From positions 1 to 5,471 of the forward strand of contig JAGRHW010000250.1 of assembly GCA_020444765.1 (NCBI GenBank): 5,471 nucleotides of DNA, read 5' to 3'. Position 1 is the first letter of the stretch; each line of letters begins with the position of its first letter. Source of the stretch: Gammaproteobacteria bacterium. Lineage in GTDB: Bacteria; Pseudomonadota; Gammaproteobacteria; Granulosicoccales; Granulosicoccaceae. Of the stretch, positions 1 to 4,562 are shown in pieces. Below the pieces are notes generated by a model that was not told the DNA's origin, did no database searches, and saw only the letters and a list, made by a program, of their open reading frames with translations. A program made the position numbers and the translations under genes.

Positions 1-95
1 CCGGCTCCTTAGTGCCATTGCAGGTAGTCAAGCCTGGTGACTTTATGTCTGTCAGCATTGGTGGGATAGGCCGTACGGCGATTAGGTTTACCTAG
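1..95 (+). CDS. dmpE: 2-hydroxypenta-2,4-dienoate hydratase, C-terminal end (partial)
   Basis: This is the tail of a gene that enters from the left edge; 30 complete codons and a TAG stop are visible. The tail starts GSLVPLQVVKPGD and ends GGIGRTAIRFT, which closely follows the C-terminus of XylJ/DmpE hydratases as I remember it (GSLVPLEPVKAGD, then GGIGSASVRFT). The enzyme is cytoplasmic. It adds water to 2-hydroxypenta-2,4-dienoate to give 4-hydroxy-2-oxovalerate, the step after decarboxylation in the catechol meta-cleavage pathway. The next gene is the decarboxylase, its known partner in a physical complex, which supports the call. The decarboxylase belongs to the same fold family and ends differently (QGLGNIGFSFN), so this is not a duplicate of it. 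Only the tail is visible, so the active site cannot be checked. Confidence 0.85.
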   Translation, partial: GSLVPLQVVKPGDFMSVSIGGIGRTAIRFT

Positions 96-96
96 C

Positions 97-129
97 GCTT
101 ATTGAGTTCCAAATAAGCAACTCTTATTT
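97..129 (+). promoter_or_regulatory. Two overlapping, mutually exclusive hairpins between dmpE and dmpH
   Basis: GCTTATT at 97-103 pairs perfectly with AATAAGC at 112-118 (8-base loop). The same middle segment, AAATAAG at 111-117, can instead pair with CTTATTT at 123-129 (5-base loop). Both stems are seven pairs and AT-rich, so only moderately stable. A transcript could form one or the other. They sit between the hydratase stop and the decarboxylase start. They could be an RNA processing or translation-tuning element, or chance in an AT-rich spacer. There is no clear terminator T-run. Confidence 0.3.
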
Positions 130-154
130 TGCCTTGAGTATTGGAAAAAAAATT

Positions 155-946
155 ATGAGTACGTTACCAAGATCTGTTATCGCTGAATTGGCTGAGCATC
201 TGGAAAAAGCTGAGCTGCAAGCTTATGAGGTAAAAAAAATCACTATTGATTACCCAGACATGGACTGGGAGGACGCCTACGACATTCAATGGGAGATACG
301 CCGTCGTAAAGAAGCGCGCGGCTCCAAGGTGATTGGTTTGAAGATGGGGCTGACCTCTTACGCCAAAATGTCGCAAATGGGTGTTGAGAACCCGCTCTAT
401 GCATTTCTTGCCGATTATTTCAGTGTTCCCGATGGCGGTACCATTAAAACCAGTGAATTGATTCATCCGAAAATTGAAGCCGAGATCGCGGTTATTACGG
501 ATAAGGAATTATCTGGCCCGGGTTGCACTATTGCACATGTGCTGGACGCGGTTTCCAGCGTTGTGCCCGCTGTTGAAATCATCGACTCGCGGTATGAAAA
601 CTTCAACTTCGATTTAAAATCAGTCATTGCAGACAATGCCTCGTCCTCACGTTTTGTCACTGGTGGTAATGTGAAACGTGTGGAGGATGTGGATATGAAA
701 ACACTTGGGGTGGTGATGGAGAAAAATGGCCAGGTGGTAGAGGTAGGCGCTGGTGCGGCAGTACTGGGTCACCCTGCGGCAAGCGTTGCGATGCTCGCCA
801 ATATGCTGGCTGAGCGTGGCAAGGTGATTCCTGCGGGCACCTTTATTATGACAGGTGGTATTACAGCAGCGGTACCCGTGCAGGCCGGTGACCATGTCAA
901 CGTGCGATTTCAGGGTCTGGGAAACATTGGCTTTAGCTTCAATTAA
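155..946 (+). CDS. dmpH: 4-oxalocrotonate decarboxylase (2-oxo-3-hexenedioate decarboxylase)
   Basis: 263 residues, matching the roughly 264 of XylI/DmpH. It removes CO2 from 2-oxo-3-hexenedioate to give 2-hydroxypenta-2,4-dienoate in the oxalocrotonate branch of the meta-cleavage pathway, and passes the product to the hydratase encoded just upstream. It is a cytoplasmic, divalent-metal-dependent member of the fumarylacetoacetate-hydrolase-related hydratase/decarboxylase family. Family blocks seen in order: QWEIRRRKEARG (45-56), GLKMGLTS with Lys63 (61-68), HPKIEAEI with Glu108 and Glu110 (104-111), VEIIDSRYENF with Glu141 (140-150), ADNASSSRF (159-167), GVVMEKNG (185-192), GAGAAVLGHP (198-207) and GTFIMTGGITAAVPV (228-242). 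Glu108, Glu110 and Glu141 are the expected metal ligands. An in-frame TTG seven codons upstream (134) would also open the frame, but the ATG at 155 gives the family's usual length and has GGA about nine bases before it. The gap to the hydratase stop is 59 bases, so the two are probably co-transcribed. Confidence 0.95.
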   Translation: MSTLPRSVIAELAEHLEKAELQAYEVKKITIDYPDMDWEDAYDIQWEIRRRKEARGSKVIGLKMGLTSYAKMSQMGVENPLYAFLADYFSVPDGGTIKTSELIHPKIEAEIAVITDKELSGPGCTIAHVLDAVSSVVPAVEIIDSRYENFNFDLKSVIADNASSSRFVTGGNVKRVEDVDMKTLGVVMEKNGQVVEVGAGAAVLGHPAASVAMLANMLAERGKVIPAGTFIMTGGITAAVPVQAGDHVNVRFQGLGNIGFSFN

Positions 947-1069
947 TCCCAGAGGCTTGAGTAAAGACCTTTGCTGGATGGATAAAAACGCAAAAGTATC
1001 AGGCTTAGATGCCAGAGCCAGCGCAGATATCATGCAGGAGTGTTTCGTATCTTCTACTAATACCTAACC

Positions 1070-1074
1070 GGAGG
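1070..1074 (+). promoter_or_regulatory. Ribosome binding site of ndh
   Basis: A full GGAGG lies eight bases before the ATG at 1083. It fixes the start of the NADH dehydrogenase gene and is much stronger than the site before dmpH. The 136 bases between dmpH and ndh (947-1082) contain no convincing gene, terminator hairpin or strong promoter, so read-through from the meta-pathway operon is plausible. Confidence 0.75.
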
Positions 1075-1082
1075 CTGTCCCC

Positions 1083-2393
1083 ATGTTTAAAAAGAAAATT
1101 GTTATCGTGGGAGGTGGTGCCGGCGGGCTGGAGTTGGCAACCAAGGTCGGTCGCAAGTTTGGCAAAGCCATTGCGTCTGTTGTATTGATCGACAGAAACC
1201 CAAGCCACCTCTGGAAACCACTGTTACATGAGGTTGCGTCCGGTTATCTGGATGCAGGCATCGATGGCTGGAGCTATCGCATGCATGCCAAAAAAAACCA
1301 CTTCTTTTACCGTGTTGGGACTATGGCCGGTATCGACCGGCAGAACAGACGTGTTGTTTTAGCGCCGCTTCTCGATGAAGAGGGCGAACAGGTATTACCT
1401 GAGCGCCACCAGGACTATGATCTGTTGATCATCGCCATCGGTAGCGTAACCAATGACTTCGGTACCAAGGGCGCTGCTGAACACTGCATATTCCTCGATC
1501 ATGTCAAACAGGCGTTACAATTCAGGTACAAGCTCCGCAACCAGATATTTAAAGCCCACTATGCCGCAGCGACGAGTGCTGAAAAACATACCATTCGGGT
1601 GGCTATCGTTGGTGCCGGGGCTACTGGGGTGGAGTTATCGGCCGAACTGGTCAATACGCTTGAACAAATGCAGAGCTACGGCGGTCTGCGACTTCTAGAC
1701 AAGGACTCTCTGGAGATTTCCATTATAGAGGCCGGGTCACGAATCCTGCCGGCCCTGCCAGAAAAAATTGCCCTCTCAACTCAGGCGAGCCTTGAGAAAC
1801 TTGGTATAAGAGTTCTCACCAACACACGGGTCTCGGAAATCACTGCCGAAAGTGTGATCACGTCGGATGGGCGATCGATTCCAAGCGATCTGAAAGTCTG
1901 GGCAGCGGGCATCAAGGGCCCGGATGTGCTTAAGAATTCCGATGGCTTGGAGCTGGACCAGCTGACACGGCTGGTAGTTAAACCGAATTTGCAAACAACG
2001 CGTGATGATTGCATCTACGTGATCGGTGATGCCGCTTCCTGCCCATTACCCGATGGCAGCGGCATAGTCCCCGCTCGCGCGCAATCGGCCCACCAGATGG
2101 CGTCCCACATGGGCAAGCACATGGACAAGATTCTCCAGGGCAAAGCCATTCCCGATTATGTGTATAGTGACTTTGGATCACTGGTATCCCTGAGTCATTA
2201 TGCAACGGTCGGCAGTTTGATGAGCCGGCCTGACGGCAAGGGCATGTACATCCAGGGTAAACTGGCAAAAATGATGTACATTTCTCTCTACCGGATGCAT
2301 CAGTTTGCCTGTTTCGGGTTGATCAGAACCTTGCTCATCGCTCTGAATGATCGCATCCACCGCGTGATCAGGCCGCCGATCAAATTACATTGA
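1083..2393 (+). CDS. ndh: Type II NADH:quinone oxidoreductase (NDH-2)
   Basis: 436 residues; E. coli Ndh has 434, and the likeness as I recall it runs end to end, including the final RPPIKLH (E. coli RPRLKLH). It oxidises NADH and reduces membrane quinone using FAD, without pumping protons, at the inner face of the cytoplasmic membrane. Visible motifs: FAD-binding GGGAGG at 10-15, closed by Asp37 after the second strand (VVLIDR); SHLWKPLLHEVASG (41-54); NADH-binding GAGATG at 177-182, closed by Glu216 (SIIEAG), the acidic residue that favours NADH over NADPH; VWAAGIK (272-278); the second FAD motif YVIGDAASCP with Asp316; and AQSAHQ (333-338), the AQxAxQ quinone-site signature of NDH-2. The last 45 residues (from about 395, MMYISLYRMHQFACFG and on) form the amphipathic membrane-anchoring helices; there is no signal peptide. 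It follows dmpH on the same strand after 136 bases. Linking it to reoxidation of pathway NADH is inference from position. Confidence 0.96.
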   Translation: MFKKKIVIVGGGAGGLELATKVGRKFGKAIASVVLIDRNPSHLWKPLLHEVASGYLDAGIDGWSYRMHAKKNHFFYRVGTMAGIDRQNRRVVLAPLLDEEGEQVLPERHQDYDLLIIAIGSVTNDFGTKGAAEHCIFLDHVKQALQFRYKLRNQIFKAHYAAATSAEKHTIRVAIVGAGATGVELSAELVNTLEQMQSYGGLRLLDKDSLEISIIEAGSRILPALPEKIALSTQASLEKLGIRVLTNTRVSEITAESVITSDGRSIPSDLKVWAAGIKGPDVLKNSDGLELDQLTRLVVKPNLQTTRDDCIYVIGDAASCPLPDGSGIVPARAQSAHQMASHMGKHMDKILQGKAIPDYVYSDFGSLVSLSHYATVGSLMSRPDGKGMYIQGKLAKMMYISLYRMHQFACFGLIRTLLIALNDRIHRVIRPPIKLH

Positions 2394-2413
2394 TGGTGTC
2401 CTTTTAAGCCGGG

Positions 2414-2440
2414 TTGAATATTTCATATTCCGGATATAAA
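2414..2440 (+). promoter_or_regulatory. Possible promoter with an internal inverted repeat
   Basis: TTGAAT (2414-2419) and TATAAA (2435-2440) resemble -35 and -10 boxes, but their 15-base spacing is short. Between and across them lies the perfect inverted repeat GAATAT-TTC-ATATTC (2416-2430), followed by the palindrome TCCGGA (2429-2434). This could be an operator over a weak promoter that fires into the non-coding stretch, or simply AT-rich sequence after ndh. No gene starts soon after it. Confidence 0.2.
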
Positions 2441-2578
2441 CAGGCTATGCAGACCTTTTCGCCCTGTTCTAGAATCGGCTCGAAATATGTTTTATCTGGA
2501 ATGTGCCGGGAGCGCCGATCTTGCCGTCAGCCATGAGTTACTTTCTGGTCCGTGGCCGGGCAGTCGCGCCAGGATAGA

Positions 2579-2620
2579 GTGGCCGTTCAGGTCTATTTGT
2601 CACGACCAGTGACGGGCCAC
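2579..2620 (+). other. Nested inverted repeats, possible RNA structure
   Basis: GTGGCC (2579-2584) pairs with GGCCAC (2615-2620). Inside it GTCAC (2599-2603) pairs with GTGAC (2609-2613) around the 5-base loop GACCA. The two stems nest and could form an irregular hairpin in RNA. The strand is not determined by the repeats. Short stems like these can arise by chance. Confidence 0.25.
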
Positions 2621-2739
2621 AGTCCGGCCATCTCGGTCTGGGTCCATTGCTTCCACGTGAACCTATTCTCAGGCGACCTGGCGGAAATGATGGTTTTCAT
2701 AAGCATTGCGTTTCTTGAGAGTCTGCCGTCAGCTTATGG

Positions 2740-2758
2740 CGGAACAGGTTCTGTTCCG
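2740..2758. other. 8-bp perfect hairpin in the ndh-marR gap
   Basis: CGGAACAG-GTT-CTGTTCCG is a perfect 8-bp inverted repeat with a 3-base loop, the strongest stem in the intergenic stretch. On the + strand it is followed by a G/T-rich run (GGGTTGTTTG at 2762-2771) rather than a clean T-tract. It might be a poor intrinsic terminator for a transcript coming from the left, or a protein-binding palindrome. It lies about 80 bases before the likely marR -10. Confidence 0.35.
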
Positions 2759-2835
2759 GCTGGGTTGTTTGCATTACGTTCACCGGGTTACAGGAAGGTG
2801 ACAAACCCCCCACCCGACAGCACGCGTTTATGTCA

Positions 2836-2844
2836 TGATATAAT
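2836..2844 (+). promoter_or_regulatory. Extended -10 promoter of marR
   Basis: TGATATAAT contains a perfect TATAAT box (2839-2844) preceded by the TGn extension, which makes a good -35 unnecessary. The best upstream match is CCGACA at 2814-2819 with a 19-base spacer, which is poor. Transcription would begin near 2851, giving a leader of about 100 bases before the marR ATG. Confidence 0.55.
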
Positions 2845-2878
2845 TACAGTTTTGATTCAGTCCGATGGGTGGATGGAA

Positions 2879-2894
2879 AGGCAGTTGATTGCCT
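2879..2894. promoter_or_regulatory. Candidate MarR operator
   Basis: AGGCA-GTTGAT-TGCCT is a 16-base palindrome with perfect 5-base arms, centred about 35 bases downstream of the expected marR transcription start. MarR-family proteins bind palindromes of about this size in their own promoters or leaders and repress themselves. The role is inferred from position and symmetry; no other copy was noticed by eye elsewhere in the window. Confidence 0.4.
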
Positions 2895-2950
2895 ACCGAA
2901 CGGAGTTGGTATATCCCTCTACACCCAGTCATCATAAGTAAGGACCAACT

Positions 2951-3379
2951 ATGACAGACAGGAGTAAAAGGCCGCAGGTGTTTTATCTCTTTCTCAGGCA
3001 TTACCAGAAGATTGCGGGTATCCTCGAGACCGAGCTTCGTGAAAAGGGCCTGACACCCGGGCAATATACGGTGATGAGTGCACTGCAGCGTTTTGAGCCC
3101 TGCACCTCCGCGGAGATTGCTCGTAAAGAAAAGATGACGCCGCAGTCGATGGGTGAGAAGCTCGCCTCGCTTGAGAGCAAGGGTTTTATCGAACGCAGTT
3201 ACCTGGGCAAGAACCGCCGCGACCTGATGGTGACGCGAACCGAAAAAGGCATCAAGGTCCAGCAGGAGTGCGATGCTAAGGTGCTGCTGGCCGAGCAGGT
3301 CTATATGTCTCGGGTTCCGGAAGAGGAGAGGAACGAATTTCTGGATCAGCTGAAATATTTGCACCGGAGTCAACACTGA
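2951..3379 (+). CDS. MarR-family transcriptional regulator
   Basis: 142 residues, the normal MarR length. A dimerising N-terminal helix region (about 10-33, FYLFLRHYQKIAGILETELR) leads into LTPGQYTVMSAL (34-45). The winged helix-turn-helix follows: TSAEIARKEKMTPQSMGEKLASLESKGFI spans 52-80, with the recognition helix around 63-77, and the wing is at 81-100 (YLGKNRRDLMVTRTEKG), where Arg89-Arg90-Asp91 corresponds to the family's D/R-R-D wing motif. The C-terminal helices (101-142) complete the dimer interface. The ATG at 2951 has AAGGA six bases before it. Such proteins usually repress nearby genes and let go when a small aromatic or phenolic ligand binds; the ligand here cannot be read from sequence. 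It lies 557 bases after ndh, has its own probable promoter and palindrome upstream, and converges on the LysR-family gene. Confidence 0.92.
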   Translation: MTDRSKRPQVFYLFLRHYQKIAGILETELREKGLTPGQYTVMSALQRFEPCTSAEIARKEKMTPQSMGEKLASLESKGFIERSYLGKNRRDLMVTRTEKGIKVQQECDAKVLLAEQVYMSRVPEEERNEFLDQLKYLHRSQH

Positions 3380-3508
3380 CTCTCGAAAGCTATGCTGATC
3401 AGATCGGCGTCCAGCTCAAAGCACTGCCGGGTCGTGGATACACCCCGTGGCTCTCCCGATTCCATCCCATTGATCCGTAAGCGCCAACCAAACGGGTAAG
3501 AGTGTAGA

Positions 3509-3524
3509 GGCCGTTGAAATGGCC
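3509..3524. terminator. Weak hairpin between convergent marR and lysR genes
   Basis: GGCC at 3509-3512 pairs with GGCC at 3521-3524; with G-T and two T-A pairs the stem can be extended inward. On the + strand it is followed by AAACGATTTTAAA, and on the - strand by a moderately T-rich run, so it could end both converging transcripts. The stem is short and the T-run interrupted. The rest of 3380-3532 shows no gene. Confidence 0.3.
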
Positions 3525-3532
3525 AAACGATT

Positions 3533-4444
3533 TTAAACCGGCACTCTCAACGCTTCCTGCTTGAATAATTCCAGCTCATCCATAAACGCCCGCACGATCG
3601 GGCTGTTGTCCGTCGCCCGATAGATACAGGTAAGATCCACGGAAAACTCGTTCTGTTTGTCGTCGAAGGGGATATAGCTGACATCCGGCAGACTGAGCGT
3701 GGTGGCCGACATGGGGACGATGCTGATGCCGAAGCCACTGGCGACCAGCGCGACGGCGGTAACCAGTTCGCCGACGATCTGGCTGAGGTTCGCGGTGGAG
3801 ATGTTCTTGTCATTGCACAGGTCGATCACCAAGTCGACAAAGTTGGGCCGGTTGTTGGCTGGAAACAGAATCAGCGGGTAATCCGCCAGCACCTCGAAAG
3901 GCACGGACTGTTCCCGGGCCAGAGGGTTTTTGCTATTGACCGCCAGCAGCAGTTTTTCCTGTTGGACGGTAACTGCGGTGATGCCGTCGATGACCGGCAG
4001 CAAACGGTTGAAGGCGATATCGATACGCCGTTGCTGCAGGGCCATGATCTGTTCCGACTTTCCCATATTGTGCAGGGCTACCTGCACGTCCGGATAACGA
4101 TCGGTAAAGCGCAGCAGCAGTTTGGGGATGGTGTCGAGAATCGCGGAACCGAAAATCCCTATATCCAGCTTGCCAAGCTTACCTTCGCCGGCGCGTCTGA
4201 CGCGATGCGTGGCGCGTTCCAGTACGGCCAGCAGGTTTTTCGCTTCATCGAGAAACAGCTCGCCGGCCTCGGTGATTTCCATCCCGCGCGGCGTACGATT
4301 GAATAGCTGTACGCCAAGATCTTCTTCGAGTTGCTGAATCTGCCGCGTCAGCGGTGGCTGCGAAATATTCAGCCGCAAGGCGGCGCGGCCTATATGCTGT
4401 TCTTCGGCAACCGCAATGAAATAACGTAAATGGCGAAGTTCCAA
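3533..4444 (-). CDS. LysR-family regulator of the BenM/CatM/ClcR type
   Basis: 303 residues, typical for the family. The N-terminal helix-turn-helix (MELRHLRYF at 1-9, then AALRLNISQPPLTRQIQQLEEDLG in 21-44) has the exact style of the muconate- and chloromuconate-responsive group. The ligand-binding domain (about 90-303) keeps group marks: FGS with Ser100, MGKSEQIMAL (127-136), RRIDIAFNRL with Arg147, and the PNF motif at 200-202. As I recall BenM, Ser99, Thr128 and Phe203 there contact muconate; the Thr128 equivalent here is Lys129, so the ligand may differ. Such proteins are tetrameric, bind DNA with or without ligand, and activate when a ring-cleavage intermediate binds. The start is TTG: no upstream ATG is in frame, MELRHLRYF is the family N-terminus, and AGGA lies about 9 bases before it. 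It is divergent from the DmpR-like gene and likely controls itself through the shared region. The specific target operon is unknown. Confidence 0.93.
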   Translation of the reverse strand: MELRHLRYFIAVAEEQHIGRAALRLNISQPPLTRQIQQLEEDLGVQLFNRTPRGMEITEAGELFLDEAKNLLAVLERATHRVRRAGEGKLGKLDIGIFGSAILDTIPKLLLRFTDRYPDVQVALHNMGKSEQIMALQQRRIDIAFNRLLPVIDGITAVTVQQEKLLLAVNSKNPLAREQSVPFEVLADYPLILFPANNRPNFVDLVIDLCNDKNISTANLSQIVGELVTAVALVASGFGISIVPMSATTLSLPDVSYIPFDDKQNEFSVDLTCIYRATDNSPIVRAFMDELELFKQEALRVPV

Positions 4445-4480
4445 GAGGCGTTTCCTGAACGGAGTAAACCAGTCAGCCTG

Positions 4481-4495
4481 ATACCGTATGGGTAT
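4481..4495. promoter_or_regulatory. LysR-type operator, ATAC-N7-GTAT
   Basis: ATAC (4481-4484) and GTAT (4492-4495) with seven bases between form a perfect palindromic T-N11-A box. ATAC-N7-GTAT is the recognition pattern described for BenM and CatM, the group the adjacent LysR protein belongs to. It overlaps the likely lysR -10 (4483-4488), fitting autorepression, and is centred about 65 bases before the likely start of the divergent activator transcript, the usual place of a LysR recognition site at an activated promoter. A further GTAT half-site at 4514-4517 is 22 bases away, two helical turns. Confidence 0.65.
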
Positions 4496-4511
4496 GGATC
4501 GGCGCTGTCAA
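4483..4511 (-). promoter_or_regulatory. Promoter of the lysR gene
   Basis: On the - strand a perfect TTGACA (4511 to 4506) is followed after 17 bases by TACGGT (4488 to 4483), which matches the -10 consensus only at its first, second and last bases. The spacing is ideal. The -10 lies within the ATAC-N7-GTAT box, so bound LysR protein should block RNA polymerase here. Confidence 0.5.
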
Positions 4512-4517
4512 TGGTAT

Positions 4518-4549
4518 TTGACCCGAATTGATCGGGCCTTGAGCATAGT
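4518..4549 (+). promoter_or_regulatory. Weak sigma-70 promoter of the DmpR-like gene
   Basis: TTGACC (4518-4523) is a good -35. The -10 is poor: GAGCAT at the ideal 17-base spacing, or CATAGT (4544-4549) at 20. This is the sort of promoter that needs an activator. Its TTGAC and the GTCAA at 4507-4511 form a perfect inverted repeat (4507-4522), so the -35 boxes of the two divergent promoters stand back to back. Confidence 0.35.
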
Positions 4550-4552
4550 AAG

Positions 4553-4558
4553 AGGAGG
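4553..4558 (+). promoter_or_regulatory. Ribosome binding site of the DmpR-like gene
   Basis: AGGAGG is a full-strength site four bases before the ATG at 4563 and seven before the next codon, a GTG at 4566. Either could be the start; they differ by one residue. The better spacing favours the GTG, codon preference the ATG. Confidence 0.6.
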
Positions 4559-4562
4559 AAGG

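Larger units (their letters stand above)
2394..2950. other. 557-base intergenic stretch without a convincing gene
   Basis: The longest forward frame here begins at a GTG at 2552 and runs to 2941. It has no ribosome site, no recognisable domain and unusual composition, and its end overlaps what looks like the promoter and leader of marR. Smaller frames (2487-2612 forward, and a roughly 37-codon reverse frame near 2590-2710) are equally unconvincing. What can be seen is a set of inverted repeats (2416-2430, 2579-2620, 2741-2757), an 8-base palindrome TTCTAGAA at 2467-2474, the direct repeat TGCCGTCAGC at 2522-2531 and 2724-2733, and the marR control region at its right end. It could hold a non-coding RNA, an ndh 3' region, or decayed DNA; the sequence alone does not decide. 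Confidence 0.6.

Noticed and set aside
134..154. TTG at 134 as the dmpH start
   Set aside because: It would add seven residues (MSIGKKI) not seen in the family; the ATG at 155 gives the usual length.
485..525. TGGCCCGGGTTGC as a sigma-54 -24/-12 promoter
   Set aside because: The GG and GC are eight bases apart rather than ten, and it lies inside dmpH with no gene start after it.
978..1067. 29-codon frame between dmpH and ndh
   Set aside because: It has an ATG but no ribosome site and no recognisable sequence; the spacer looks non-coding.
2590..2710. Small reverse frame containing FTWKQWTQTEMAG
   Set aside because: The FTWxxW pattern faintly recalls nitrile hydratase-type proteins, but the frame is under 40 codons with nothing else in support.
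2552..2941. 129-codon forward frame in the ndh-marR gap
   Set aside because: It starts at GTG with no ribosome site, has no recognisable motif, and its end covers the probable marR promoter, palindrome and leader.
2828..3376. 182-codon reverse frame
   Set aside because: It lies antisense to the well-supported marR gene and matches no family.
3376..3480. Open frame just after marR that reads like a protein tail (ends SRFHPIDP)
   Set aside because: No start of its own, it overlaps the marR stop in another frame, and marR is already full length, so a frameshifted marR end is not needed. Not recognised as a gene remnant.
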